Positions 48,938-62,034 of a stretch of 64,000 nt of DNA are shown piece after piece (position 1 is the first letter of the stretch; every line of letters begins with the position of its first letter). The notes beneath the pieces were generated by a model. That model was given only the letters and a program-made list of their open reading frames with translations, had not been told where the DNA came from and searched no databases. Where the stretch lies: contig NC_091869.1 of the NCBI RefSeq assembly GCF_019399895.1, positions 5,332,001 to 5,396,000 of the forward strand, read 5' to 3'. A program made the translations under genes and the position numbers. The DNA comes from Cardiocondyla obscurior. Its lineage: Eukaryota; Arthropoda; Insecta; Hymenoptera; Formicidae.

Positions 48938-50135
48938 ATGTCTTTGAAATTGGCAGACGATCAGCGATTTGCTTTAATGAAGGTAAGCTTTAAATCAAAA
49001 TTTATTCTAATTATTATGTTATTTCAATAACAATTTCGTCCTGTTCGTGACATATAATTTATAAACGGCGTTAATTATTAATATATTAATTTGATTCTAT
49101 AAATGGTTGCTTTATCTTAGGTATATACAGCTGTTTATTAAAACGTTATTACGCCGGTATGCATTGCATTATTGATATGTTAATATTCTCATCGAGCTGA
49201 TATTTTTTCTTTTTCACTCACTCGTTCTAGATTGTAAGACTACTCGTCTAAACTTTTATAAGCAGAAATAGAACTCAATCGTAACGTTAATTTTACGGGA
49301 TGCACAATTGAAACACGTTACGTAAGTAAAAATATGTAAATTTCATACTTTCGGTAATATAAATTGTTATTATTTAATAAATTTAGTTGACACCCTTGGA
49401 AAAAAAAAAATTACAGGTTTGAGCAAAAATTATCTCAAGGGAAGCGGGTTGCCAGTTTTTTAACGACGCGATTTCTTAAAGCGGTTGAAGATTTTATTAC
49501 ATGCAACATGCAGAGAACTTCAATGCGCGACGTAGATCGCTTCATTCCTCTCGCAAGAACTTAGTGATCATTCACCTCTGATATCTAGAACAAGTAGCAG
49601 GCAATCGAGCACTTATTTCAAGTAGCAAGATGCAGCGGATCGCGAAGAGATTGGAAAACATGAGTTTTCCAATTTCGCCGGTCGGTAAGAAAAGAGCTAT
49701 CGTTTCAATCTACGATCTTGTCTACATTTCTAAATGCGCTCCTTTTACCACTTTTTCCTATTTCAATATAAAAAAATTTTGATTATTATCCAATATAAAC
49801 AGAAAAAGAAAAGAATATTCAACACTTAGTTCTTTCGCCTAATTTTTAATTTACTTCCCCGATTAAGAAATTGCTAATTATTAAAATCCCTTTTCTTACT
49901 GATCAATAATAATGCGACGTGATAACACTTTCATCTGTTACGCTCAAATGTGTCGCGGCCTTGCGATTAACAATCGGGTACACATAAAAATCTCGCGACA
50001 TACTTTAAAAGGATCCTCAGTGCATGCATAAATTTGTTGTCTTGAATTACGACATCGGTTGCAAATATCAGATGCAGAAGTAAGCGAGTACTTTACGTAA
50101 AATCTTTTTAAACACAAGGTTTATTTCTCCCTCAC

Positions 50136-50166
<31 letters not shown>

Positions 50167-53100
50167 AATTGTAGCTGACTGCTAAAAATATGATTTTGTC
50201 CTATTATAAATTTCAACATTTTTAGCATCAGTTATCTAAAATTTTCGTTACAAAATTACAATACTTTACGTGAACGTTCACGGTGATTTTTCTTCGTTCG
50301 ATTACTTATTCCGTAACGCATTTTAAAGAAGCTCCTCGCCGCCAAGTCGGCGCTTTCTTCTATTTTTTCAAGAAACTACAATAAAGAAAATAATTCTATA
50401 GACAGGAAAAAAAAATACTGCATTCTTGTTGCGACTATTGTGCCAAGTGAGTTTCTACACTGACAGCAAAGGTTAAACATGCGGGATTTTGAATGAATAT
50501 TCGATGAACCTTTCTAAATATATGAACGTGGCTGGGATCATAAGAATCAATGCAATTTTTAAGATATCCTCATACCGTCGGGTTTACTTTTTTTTACAAT
50601 AAAAAAAAAGTAACAGGAAGAATGGCAATCGCTGATAATATCTGCGGAATCCGATTAATCTTTTATCAAGTTTTATGTTCGAAATATCGTAGAAAAAAAT
50701 TGCGTTCGAAACGACAAAGAATTGTTTGACGTCATCAGACTCCTAACCAACACAATAACACAATTAACTCTAGCTGATTCGCACACTTACAATAAATAAG
50801 GAAAGAAAGCCGAGGAGTCGGAATTATAAATTACAAAAAGGCAAGTCTAAATCTTTTTTTAGTTTTTTTTTCTTTTTTTTTTTGCGAAGAGGAACCGGTT
50901 TATTCGATAACGATATATAAAAGTACGTGATCCTTTCGTTTTTGTTTGTATCCTTTTTCTGTTCTTATTTGTTAAGAAATGAGATCAGTGCTGTAATAAT
51001 CTTTTTATGACGCAAGAGATCGACATACATTCTCATATAGTACCGGTTATTTCGTGCAACGTGCAATTGCCTGTTTCGCGATGAAATAATTGGCGATTTT
51101 TGATTCGAATAAATCAATTTTTTTTTCCAATTATTTCTAAAAAAAAAAAAAAACAGAATTTTAGCCGCTATTATGTAAACGTCTTGATCTTGTTCAACAA
51201 TTAATTTTCTACTAGAAATCTTTACTACCGTACCACTCTTGAAAATAAAGCCATCTTCTAACACTAGCAATTATTATAAAAATCATGCGTTTTGATAATT
51301 AAATTAATTAGCTGTTAATCGTGCGACTGGCATTCTCTGTTTAAAAAGGAGATGTAGAGATTTTATTGTTGCCCGATCGTTACCGCTTTACCGCGATATC
51401 TGTTACTTATTAATTCCTTTTTTTACCCACAAGATAGATTTGTAAATAAAATTATTCACGATTTTAAAATTTCTTCTGTAAATATTAAAATAAAAAAAAA
51501 TGCGTATCAGAAGAAATATAAAATGTATTTTATTACCGCTATACATCGTAGCAAAAATTAAAGAAATCTGAAATAATTTGAGAAAATCTGAATAATAAAC
51601 AAATTAGCATAGAAGCACGTGTAACGCATATCGTATCCTTGAGTTGCTAAATTACGCAAGATGCCTAATTATCTCATTTTTTGAAATTATTACCTACCAG
51701 GTTATTAAAATAAATTTTGTATCATTCAATCGCGCACCATTTAATAAAAATAAAATAAAATAGAAACTTCTCCCTAAGAAAAATTATTATTTTTTTAAAT
51801 AAATAATATATAGAACGTATATGTTGAATAACTATTAATTTTATAATCAAATTGTGCTTTCCGTTATTTTCCGTAGTCTTCAGTGAAAGTGTTCACTTCG
51901 ATTAAGATACGGTTTAATAATAATGCACAAAATCAATGCAGATTTCCCTCTCGCCGTGACTACATTGATAATAACAGAAATCGACGAGGGGGAAAAAGTT
52001 CACTTCCTTGGGTATTTATACACTAACAAGGTAGTGTATGTTTCCTGTAAATTATAATTAATTATATACAGAACAACCATTAACATTGCACGAAATAAAC
52101 GAAGCAGACCAGCTGCTGTTTACAGAAAATTAAGTAATAAATGTATTTAATAATTAATTGTGTTAATGCACAATAAGTACTTGATAAATTAAAAAAAAAA
52201 AGAAAAAAAAATTACACAATCACATTATATTTTTTTTTTTCTCTTTCAATGAAGGTTTTGTCCTTCGAGACTTACAAATCAATGTATAATAACCATATCA
52301 CGCCGAATCGCAAAATCAAGTGAAATCAGACACGAGCGGACATTTCGAGAAGAATAATGACGTATAAAAAGTAAACAAGGCGAGTCTATAATTTTCTTTC
52401 TTTGCTTTTTGTGCAGTTTCGACGGTCCGTGCAAGATATCCTACAGCCACACCATGACGACTATTTTCTGCTTCGCTGGCTGAGAGGTATGAGCGCCTCC
52501 CTTTCCTACTCTTCCCTAACAATCAATCGGTACTATGCAAGATGACGAGGCCTTCGTAATTTTGAAAAATCTCGACCTATGTTATATGTGTATACGAAGC
52601 AATCGCGCGCGTCCTGAGAAAATCACGCGAACATTAATTGACGTGACGTCTATTGTCTTTCGCTTCCGCGTATGCTTAAAAGCGGCATTTAGCGAAGTTA
52701 TTTAACTGTTTTGAAACAAAAGTAAGTATACGAAAACCACAGAAACCCGGGATTATCGGTTATTACCTAGCGCCGTGAGTCACGCGAAGTGCTGCAAGAT
52801 ACGCCGCTAATGAAAAAGATAAACACGTTCTTGTTTGTAAGCGAAATTAATTACACGTGTAATAAGTTTCGTTTTAATAGACAGGAGTGAGTTTTTGCAC
52901 CACATAAGTAAAACATGCGCTTTCGTTAGCCTTTTATACTGTTGGATGTGATATTTATTATGTAAATTTTGCTTCGTATTACACGCGCTCGCGCATTATG
53001 CGATATTTTCACTTCTGCATCCCTGGTCAATATCGATGCTTTTAACACTGCATTAAACGCCGCGAGTGTGTGTTAGAAATTAATTAACTACTGTTCATTT

Positions 53101-56100
53101 CTTGCAGCGAGAAAATGGGACCCCACAGCGGCGGAAAAAATGTTGAGAGACGTAAGTAATCGTGTGGAAGAATATTAATTTAGAAGCGTCTCAATCATGC
53201 ATCTCATATACCCGCGTTCTCACATTTCATACGGATAGCGAATAGAAACACACACGTATATTTTTATATTACACGTCGTAGTGTCAGTTACGTGTCCGAC
53301 CTCCGTTCTCTCAGATTAGGCTATTCACATTACACGAAACGCAAGCGAATCCGATTGAGAAAGTCTGGTGAAACACGTTCCGGATACGGTCACCGAGCCT
53401 TTTAAATTTCTCTGCCACGTGAATTACCCGCGCGAGTCATTAAATATTAACGCGGTAGGCGTAAACTTAACGAATCGCGTCGCAACTCGCTGCATCCTGA
53501 GAACCGACTTCTTTTGTCACGTCTCGACAAGAAGTCCTTTATCTACTTTTTGTGACCAAGTTCTATTGATTAGAGCTGAATGTTGAAACGCGGCATAAGC
53601 CTTTTTAACACAGATCCTGAACAGATTCATTATTTTAAATGTGTCAATAAATATAAATTAAATGTATAGGAACATGTAAGTTTAAAAATTCTTTTTCTAA
53701 GACTTCTATTTTTAATTTAACGATCAGATTAGTTAAATTTAAGTTATGTTCTTCATATTATATTACACGTCGTGCATATAATGAATTTCATATATAATAT
53801 TTTAAAAAATAATTTACTTCGAAAGATAATTTTGAAAATTTATTAATGCAAAGATAATAATATAACTTCCTTGCATAACAATCAAATAACAATTTGCTAC
53901 CATCAATCAAGGTAATAACAGCTAATACCCGCGAATAAATTAAAGTACCCCTTCCGGGTTCGTATCGGATGCTGGGGATTATGATTTGTGTCGTTGACGG
54001 TTCCGTTTCTTTTTGTCCTCGAAGATGTTTTATATGAAATAGAAAGTTGTTCTCTGCATGTGCCATTTTGCAGCTCGAAAGTAATGTGCCGATTCTCTGA
54101 AGAACGTTCCGTGAAGTCACTGTCCGTACTCTCGTGTCGAGAAGTTTCACGATGATTGAAAACCGGGGATTTATAATGCCGGCTAAGTATCTTCCGAAGT
54201 AATTTCTTTAGATTACCCTTTTTCACTTTCTATTCCGCTTGTGAAATCCTGTTATTCGTGAAATCATTACTCTGCGAATAGTAAAAAAAGAAAAAAAAAT
54301 GCCTGTCTCTCTCTTTCTCATCATCGACATGTGGACATCCTGACCCGACCAAAACCGTTCGAACGGCACATGTCACACCGTAACATACAAACCTAAATAA
54401 CATGTATCACGTTACACAAATACGAGAAATATTGAAATAACCAGAAAACAATAATTATCAAGTGTGAATGCATTAATTTTTTTAAAGCGACAATAAATAT
54501 ATTTATTACAGTCGTTGGAATGGCGGAAACAATGGGATGCCGATAATTTGGATAACTTGATTATTCCTGAAGTCATAAACAATTACCTGCCCTACGGACA
54601 AAGTGGATTCGACAAGGACGGAGCACCAGGTATATCCTGGCAAAGATTCTACTTGTGATATTATCTGCTTTAGACGCACTTCGATTTTGTTCGACGTAAA
54701 AATAAATTTAATGAGCTTTAAGATCTGAATGCAGATTTCAATTTTTGGTAAAGAACGTCGCCAAGGCTCTCAACTCTAAAGAATATTTCTTTCGCATGAA
54801 ACATATACGTAACGTGTGCGCGAAGACTATGATCTCGTGAATCGCAGTTTAACGCTTCTTCAAAGTGTGAAATTGTTTTTTATCCTCCCGAATATTTTCT
54901 CTTTTTATTTCTCTCAATAAGAAAGAAACAAATATCAATTCAACATTAACAGCTGAACTACGCATAAATTTTAATTAAAAAAAAAATAATAATACATATT
55001 TTTTAAATATACATTAAAAAAATTTAATATGTTATTTTTATAGTGATCATCGTACCATTTGCCGGTCTAGACATGTACGGAGCATTACACGTAATAACAC
55101 AAAAAGAATTCGTCAAAGTTATGATAAAACTGATAGAAAGTTATTTAAATTTAGCCAGAGAACAATCTAAGCAATACGGACCGATCGCAAATCAAGTGAC
55201 AGTTATCTTCGACATGGAAGGATTTAATCTTAAACAATATCTGTGGAAACCAGGTAAAATGCATACGTCTCGTACACCGCATTCTAATAACTACGATTCT
55301 TCGCATTAAGATATCCTGCTATTTTATTATCGCTATTATTTTATTCTTACAGCTGGCGAACTGATAATCAACTTTATCCAAATGTACGAGGCAAACTATC
55401 CGGAAATTCTGAAAATGTGCTTTATAATCAATGGTGAGTTCGATAGAATAAAACAATCGTCATACATTGAAGCAGTTTTATTCGTACGTCACTACGAAAA
55501 CGTACGTCACATATCCACGAAAAAAAAATATACAGGTGTTAATGCACTGCATAAAAGAGCGCTATTATATGTCTAACAGCTCCAAGAGTCTTTGCCTTTG
55601 CTTTTTCTATTGTCAAGAGATTCATGGATGACTATACGTTATCGAAAATGCATATCTATAAAGCCGAACCGATCAAGTGGCAAGCAGCGATTCTTAAACT
55701 CGTGCCAAAAGATCAATTACCTGTCCATTTCGGTGGAATACTAACCGACCCAGACGGCAATCCGAGATATACGACAAAAGTATGATTTTCTTTCAAATTA
55801 TGTCTACAATTACTTTTTTTTTTAAATTTTTTTTAATAATTAACTCTTTCACGGTTCCTACTTAAACGCAAGCACGTAATCTCGTTTTAAAGAGTGGTAA
55901 GGGTAAAGATTAAACTTTTATTAGATTTGCCAAGGTGGTAAGATACCTAAGGAACTGTATACCAATAAAATAGACAAGCCGAATGAGGATTATACTACCG
56001 TCGTTGTTCGGAAAGGAGGAAAACTGGAATTCGATATTTCTGCACCCGAAGTGGGTTCCATCTTAAGGTAATGAATTTTTTATGATAAATATTTCAAGAA

Positions 56101-56479
56101 ATCAACTTTTTTTTCTGTACGTTTCTGCATGCAGTTGGGAATTTCGGAGTGAAGGACACGACATTAAATTTGGAATTTTGAAGAAGGACGTGAGTAATGG
56201 TACGAAGACGGAAGTTATACCTATTCGAAGAGTTTCATCCCATCAATGTGACGAAGTTGGAGTGATAACTTGCGAGACTCCGACGACTTGTAAGCCTATA
56301 TCGCCACTATGCCTGACAATGACATGACGTTGTTAAACTAATCAGTTTCCTTTATTTCAGATTCCGTTGTTTTCGACAATACCTATAGTATTCTAAGAAA
56401 TAAAAAAGTACATTATTCGATACGCATGTCACCGCCGGCTCCGTACATTACCACGAAAACAGATATTAATTGTAATTAA
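48938..56479 (+). CDS. SEC14L2: SEC14-like protein 2 (CRAL-TRIO plus GOLD)
   Basis: Ten coding exons (48938-48982, 52417-52486, 53108-53151, 54512-54629, 55044-55253, 55353-55433, 55580-55779, 55925-56067, 56135-56289, 56361-56479) join in phase to 394 residues (human SEC14L2 403). Such proteins carry hydrophobic ligands such as tocopherol, squalene or phosphoinositides between membranes in the cytosol. The N-terminal CRAL-TRIO helical part has FRRSVQDIL...HHDDYFLLRWLRARKWD and AEKMLRDSLEWRKQ. The lipid pocket has VTVIFDMEGFNLKQYLWKP and EANYPEILKMCFIINAPRVF. The family end-block is LPVHFGGILTDPDGNP. A GOLD domain follows, with WEFRSEGHDIKFGI and VVFDNTYSILRNKKVHYSI. The start is the first ATG, with exon phase 0 confirming the join to exon 2. 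Intron 1 is 3.4 kb. The exact ligand cannot be read from sequence; SEC14L1/3/4 group members are alternatives. Confidence 0.93.
48983..52416 (+). other. first coding intron of SEC14L2-like gene
   Basis: About 3.4 kb, AT-rich, with a 37-nt poly(A) tract near 50127-50163 and several shorter A or T runs. No exon that keeps the frame was found. Confidence 0.7.
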
Positions 56480-56483
56480 TAAA
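56478..56483 (+). terminator. AATAAA overlapping the SEC14L2-like stop codon
   Basis: The hexamer shares two bases with the TAA stop (56477-56479). If used, the 3' UTR would be only some 15-30 nt. A later signal is possible but none stands out before the TXNDC17 stop on the other strand. Confidence 0.3.
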
Positions 56484-56851
56484 GTAAATTAATTTAGGAA
56501 GTTTCTAGCTACATTAGCATTCGGTGTATTTAGTGTTTATAGATTGAGGAAAATTTCGGATGTTATGGTAAGATTTTTTAGTAAGATTAGATATAAGGTG
56601 AATTCTTTGTAATTTACGGATTATAAATTTATAAAGTTAATCGTGTTTTTACCATAAATTTATTTCATATTTTTTTTTCCTCCTAACCTTATTTTCATAT
56701 TACCAAAAAAATTTATAATTAATTTATATTTAATTAACATTTATATGTTAATTAATAATTTTATAGTATGTATTACTTATATACGATTATAATTCAAGCT
56801 TAAAAAAATTTTTTTTATATAAAATTATGAAAGAAGAATATATAAACGTTT
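56480..56851. other. tail-to-tail spacer of SEC14L2 and TXNDC17
   Basis: Only 372 bp separate the two converging stop codons. A minus-strand AATAAA at 56659-56664, about 188 nt past the TXNDC17 stop, is its likely poly(A) signal. The two 3' UTRs may overlap. Confidence 0.55.
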
Positions 56852-58000
56852 TTAGTCGTCCTCGTCTGTTAATAACATATCGATAAGCTCAGACTGTAAT
56901 AACTGATCACCTTCTAAACGCTTTTGAGTCCCGTATTTAGCCAGAGTTGGCAGAACCTTCAACTTGGTAATAGGACTTGTCCTAAATGGACAATTTGGAT
57001 CTTTCCAACTAAGACAGCATGTAAAAAATATTTTAAAACTTTGGTCTCTCATGTTATATCACATTTCGTGTTATCAGATAACTTGTTTGGTGATTATCCA
57101 AGATGATAATTCATAAAGAAATAGCAATCATAGATAGGAAGCATGTTATTTACTTACAATGCTCTGTCCCCAACTTCTGATATCACCAACAGTGTTCCCT
57201 CAGGTGCTGTTTCGAAACCTTTTTCAATAAATGGCTCAGCTGAAATCAAATATAATACCGATAACTAGAGTAAATGAACAAGTACATTGATAGTGATAAT
57301 CTAAATTAAAATAAAATTTTTCCATAAATCCATATTTCCATTATAATCTCACAAGATATAACGATATAAAATATTGTATTAAAGTAAAAATACATATATG
57401 TATAAAGTTTCTATTTCATTAAATGGCTTTGCTATTCATAATTGAAAGTACAACATAAAGAATATTTTAAGCTAGTGAAATTTAAAGAGACTCCCCAGTG
57501 ATCCTTTCATTAGTCTCAATAAATAAATCACTATATTTCAGCTTATAGCCAGCTCTCTGCTATAATAATCCATTAGGTATGTTTTTTCTTTTCCATTTTT
57601 TCAACAAAGAACAATTTTTTATGCCAAGTAAACTACCATTGTCATATTTCTAAATGAATTCCTAAAGGATATTCATATCTTACAACGCAGATAATACTAT
57701 TTTCCCTTACATTCCTCACATTTCCTTACTTTATGCATCTACCTTTTTTATCCGTTCAGTAATAAATTGCATTGTTCAACGTCCAGCCTCCCGAGGAGGC
57801 GGACAACGGTCGGTGTGATTGAGGTTATATCGGCACTTACGGCCGTTTCGCTCACCTTCCACGCAATCCGGGCACCAACTTTTGCCGGTGCCTGGCAGTT
57901 TCGTGCCGGTATACAGAATGTAGATCGGCGCCGTGTCCTTCGGCTCGTCCACGTACTCGAGGAAGCCCTCGTAACCCCGCACGAGACGACGCTGGACCAT
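56852..58000 (-). CDS. TXNDC17: thioredoxin domain-containing protein 17 (TRP14)
   Basis: Three coding exons (57856-58000, 57158-57239, 56852-57008) give 127 residues; human TXNDC17 has 123. It is a cytosolic thioredoxin-like disulfide reductase used by thioredoxin reductase to act on small disulfides such as cystine. The signature active site WCPDC is at 42-46, with Cys43 and Cys46. It is preceded by YILYTGTKLPGTGKS, like the FAYFTGSKDAGGKS of the human protein. After it come AEPFIE and WKDPNCPFR, then the thioredoxin cis-proline region in LKVLPTLAKYGTQKRL and a C-terminal helix QSELIDMLLTDEDD. The start is the first ATG and gives the family length. The gene is tail to tail with the SEC14L2-like gene and head to head with S6k. 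Confidence 0.95.
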
Positions 58001-59140
58001 TTTTGGCGAATTTGGCCTGCCACTCGAGTCTATTACGAGAACGAACGAACGTTAAGCGTGTGAAATTCTATCGCCTGTGGGAGGCGTGGACCTACCTTAT
58101 CTCCATTTATTGGCGTCTTGTCCCTTATCGTCGAGTAACCTATCTCGGCTTCGTCTGCGATAACCGACTATCGTTCAGTATCGTTGAACTCGCTGATAAG
58201 AAACGAAGTAAATTTTCTCGAAGAATTAAAATTCTTCGATGAGCAAAATCTTGTCGGCACTTTGGCGGATTTTTTAAACTTGCACGTATATAGATAGGCG
58301 TCTCGCCCGACGATCTTTATTCGAGCGTCGATGACGCACTTGCGTTCCGAGAACTTGGACACGGCCACGGGAAACAAAGGGCAGAGAAATAAAGGTGGCT
58401 TAAACAAAGAACCTACGGCAAGAGGCGAGTTCTTTATATTATTTTAAAGCCAGGTAGTCCTGAAGTTCTTTCAATGGTTAAATTCTATTGTCCTTTAGTA
58501 AATCGTAGACTTTAAATAGTATACCATAAGACAGAAAATTCGAAAAATTCTCTTTTTTTTTTATTTCTTTTTTAACATTTTTGAATTGGAAGGAACAATG
58601 TCCATGAAAACAATCGCTGAGAAATGACAAATTGTCGATCTATCACTGTCACTTTCTACATTCATTTACTCCAGAATGAAAAGAAGTACATCTCTGTGAT
58701 CTTTTCCGTATTCTTCTTTTAAGAAAACGAGACTTTAAAGAACAATTTTCCCATTGTCTAATTGGAGGCGTTCGAAGACGCGTGGTTCGAACTTCCCGCC
58801 CAGTTGGCCGGCGAGCACCGGAGGCGGAGACGCGCTACGCGAATGGTCGACGGGTCAAGTTTTCCCCACTGCCGTGGTCGGCGCGATTGCGACAACTTGC
58901 GACAGGCCCGTTCTACGAATCGGCATCTCGTCACTCCGCGACCGAGACCCGAGTGCGTGCGGACGTCGTTTCGGCTTCGACCTCGACGCGTGTTCCCGCT
59001 CGTCGTGCCTGCTGGCTCGCGGTACGTCAGATCCGATGTGTTGACATATTACGCGGCCGCGCGAAAGTGATCCGGTGCGCCCAACTTCACCCTACGCCCG
59101 GGCTTCGACGAGCAGCGACGACCAGCCGAGCGCCCCGAGG
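58001..59140. promoter_or_regulatory. shared upstream region of TXNDC17 and S6k
   Basis: 1.1 kb between two divergent start codons. The left two thirds are AT-rich; from about 58770 to 59140 it is CpG-rich and probably includes the S6k 5' UTR. Frames inside the CpG-rich part are arginine-rich and match nothing. No specific factor site is claimed. Confidence 0.5.
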
Positions 59141-59796
59141 ATGTCCGCGATCTTCGACATCGAGCTGCAGGACGCAGGGCCACTGCACAGGGACGAGTCC
59201 GAGGACGACGACATCGTCGAGATCGACGCGGTAATTAAAGCCTTCCCCCCGAGGGCGTTCGCCCAGCTCCCACGTACCGCCGCGTCGCGGCCGCCCGCGA
59301 CGGCGGCACGTGCACATCGCTCTAACGCCGCATCTGTTATCTTTTTCGCAGGAGGAATGCGTCGCGTTGAACCTGAATGAGATCGTAAAGTGAGTAGACC
59401 TGCGCGCCGCGCGTCCACGCGGCCACCCGTGGACCTCTCACGTCCTTCTGGCATCTGGCTAACGTTCTCCTCTTTTTTTTTTTTTTTTTTTCCTCCTTTT
59501 TCCCCTCGTTACTTACAGCTCGTCGGACGTGGTCGAGACAGTGCCGATATCGGAGCAGAATGTCAATCGCGCCCGCGAGAAGGTCGGCCCGCAAGACTTC
59601 GAGTTGCGTAAAGTTATTGGGAAAGGCGGCTACGGCAAGGTGTTCCAGGTGCGAAAAATAACGGGAAACGACAGCGGCACGATCTTCGCCATGAAGGTAC
59701 CGAAATCCTTGTGACGCGCAATTATGCAACGTGATCATTTATCCCGGAATGCTTGCCAGATATTCAGGGCGTGAAAAGTACTTTCAAGTCGACGGG

Positions 59797-59858
<62 letters not shown>

Positions 59859-62034
59859 ACACTTAACATATTATTAATAATCAAAAATTATGCGCGATCT
59901 CTGTATTTTATGTTTTCCTTTAATCAAACCGTGTTTTGTGAACAGAAGATTATGCGAGATTTTATCTCTTTAATTTGTTATTTATTAGACACTTTTTTTA
60001 ATTGTTATTGGAATAATTAAATTAATTTTTATCTCTAGAACGGTAGCGTTAAGCAGCAGATTCTCTAATCAATATCTATTTTTATATTATCTTTCGCTGG
60101 CAAGTATTACTGCCCATGATTCTTTTCTTTAGGCATTTAGAATATTTTTTTTGCCAATTTGAAACAGGTATTGCGTAAAGCTTTGATTGTAAGAAATCAG
60201 AAGGATACAGCTCACACCAGAGCCGAGAGAAACATTTTGGAGTCTATAAAGGTTAGTTATATTCATTAATTAATTTAAAAAAAAACTTTAAGTATTTATT
60301 GTCACACAGTTTGTTTATGAAACAATTTTTTTCTGCTTTATATTTTATGTAAAATACTATCAGTTTATGAATTTGTTTCCAGCACCCTTTTATCGTAGAT
60401 CTCAAATACGCTTTTCAAACTGGTCATAAATTATATCTGATATTGGAATATATGTGCGGCGGTGAGTTGTTTCGGCATTTAAATGCCGAAGGAATTTTCA
60501 TGGAGGATACTGCACGGTGAGTTGAAAAGTCTTCCGATCACGTTTTCCGAAAACAAATCCAATGTAAATCCAAACATTGTCATTTTGTTTTGCAGTTTTT
60601 ACTTGTGCGAAATTATATTAGCCCTGCAACACCTCCACTTGCAAGGAATTATATACAGGTATTATATTTACTGTTGACGATTTCTTACCTCAACAATTGA
60701 AATGTAATTTAAGACTGCAATTAAGATTTTATGCAGCATTAAATTAATAACGCCTGCAATAAATTCTTGCAGAGATTTGAAACCAGAAAATGTTTTATTG
60801 GACGCGGACGGCCATATTAAGTTAACTGATTTTGGACTGTGCAAAGAACATATACAGGAGGGTGTACTTACGCATACATTTTGTGGAACTATTGAATATA
60901 TGTAAATATAAAGTAACACAACTCGTAAGATTATGCTATTATTATATTGTTGCATTGATTTGGTATATTTTATTCAAGGGCCCCTGAGATTTTGGCAAAG
61001 ACTGGACATGGCAAAGCAGTAGACTGGTGGAGTTTAGGAAGTTTAACATATGACATGCTTACTGGAGCTGTATGTACTACAAATACATTTAAATTCAAGA
61101 TAAAAGAAAATGCATATCTATTTATGTTAATACTTTTTAACTAAATTTTTAGCCACCATTTACTTCGAACAGCAGGAAGAAAACCATTGAAAAAATTTTG
61201 CGTGGAAAGTTAACATTTCCAGGTTTTGTAACGGCTGATGCTCAAGATTTTATTCGTAAATTATTGAGGGTCAGTGTTCACACATAAATTCATTAATTAT
61301 TAGCGATTATAATATCTTAAAAAGAGTATTATTAAAAAAAACAATTTTTTTTTTCCTGTACAGAGACAAGTTGCACAAAGATTAGGCTCTACCCAGTCGG
61401 ATGGAGAAGAAGTAAAAGCACATAAATTCTTCAAACATATCAATTGGAACGATGTTATATCTCGACAATTAGAACCTCCTTTTAAGCCACAATTGTCTAG
61501 TAAAGAAGATGTCTCGCAATTTGACAAAGACTTTACTGCTGCATCGCCAGTAGATTCTCCAGTAGATTATACTTTAAGCGAGTCAGCTGATGGCCTGTTC
61601 CAGGTAAATATCTTTTTCAGATTTACACATACATATATTACTACATATGTACAATTAGTTGCATGTATTAACAACGTAAATTTTTTTTAGGGATTTACAT
61701 ATGTGGCACCAAGCATATTGGAGGATGTGTTTCTTCAACAACCTTATCTTAGCACCATGTCACCACCATCAGTTATAAAAGCTAGAAGTCCTCGCAAAGC
61801 GACTCGTGGTTTTTCTCCTCGGACAACGCATCACCATTTTCACAATGCCCATTTATCAAATCACACGTAAGTATATAAAACTTTTTCAAAAAAATTTTTT
61901 TTTTTTACTTCTTGTAGTGTTCAGTTTAGTATTATAAAACTGGAAGTAAAAACAGCACGGACGGTAATTTTTCTAGGTACAGTGTAGTTGGCCATAACAA
62001 CGTCGAAGATGCAGAAATGATTGAAATAGGCTAA
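59141..62034 (+). CDS. S6k: p70 ribosomal protein S6 kinase
   Basis: Twelve coding exons (59141-59230, 59352-59389, 59519-59696, 60168-60251, 60383-60516, 60596-60658, 60773-60901, 60979-61069, 61153-61269, 61364-61603, 61691-61866, 61977-62034) give 465 residues. The kinase acts below TORC1 and PDK1 to phosphorylate ribosomal protein S6 and promote growth. Visible: a TOS motif FDIEL (5-9) that binds Raptor; glycine loop GKGGYGKV; ATP lysine Lys102; catalytic YRDLKPEN with Asp197; DFG at 215-217; activation loop THTFCGTIEYMAPE with PDK1-site Thr231; AGC tail with turn-motif SPVDSPVD (Ser373); and hydrophobic motif FQGFTYVAP with TORC1-site Thr391. The tail keeps Ser-Pro sites (ARSPRK, GFSPRT) of the autoinhibitory region but is about 50 residues shorter than in the human p70 form. 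The start is placed by the TOS motif. Confidence 0.97.
59799..59857. repeat. (CT)n microsatellite in S6k intron 3
   Basis: An uninterrupted CT dinucleotide run of about 29 units, 100 bp past the donor of the exon carrying the ATP-binding lysine. Confidence 0.95.

Noticed and set aside
49630..49684. A possible alternative first exon of the SEC14L2-like gene, starting MQRIAKRLENMSFP and ending in a GTAAGA donor
   Set aside because: Its end is in phase 1 while the next exon needs phase 0, so splicing would shift the frame. The exon at 48938-48982 fits both the phase and the family N-terminus.
58754..59380. Several long overlapping frames around the S6k start
   Set aside because: They are compositional frames in CpG-rich 5' UTR; only the frame with the TOS motif continues through spliced kinase exons.
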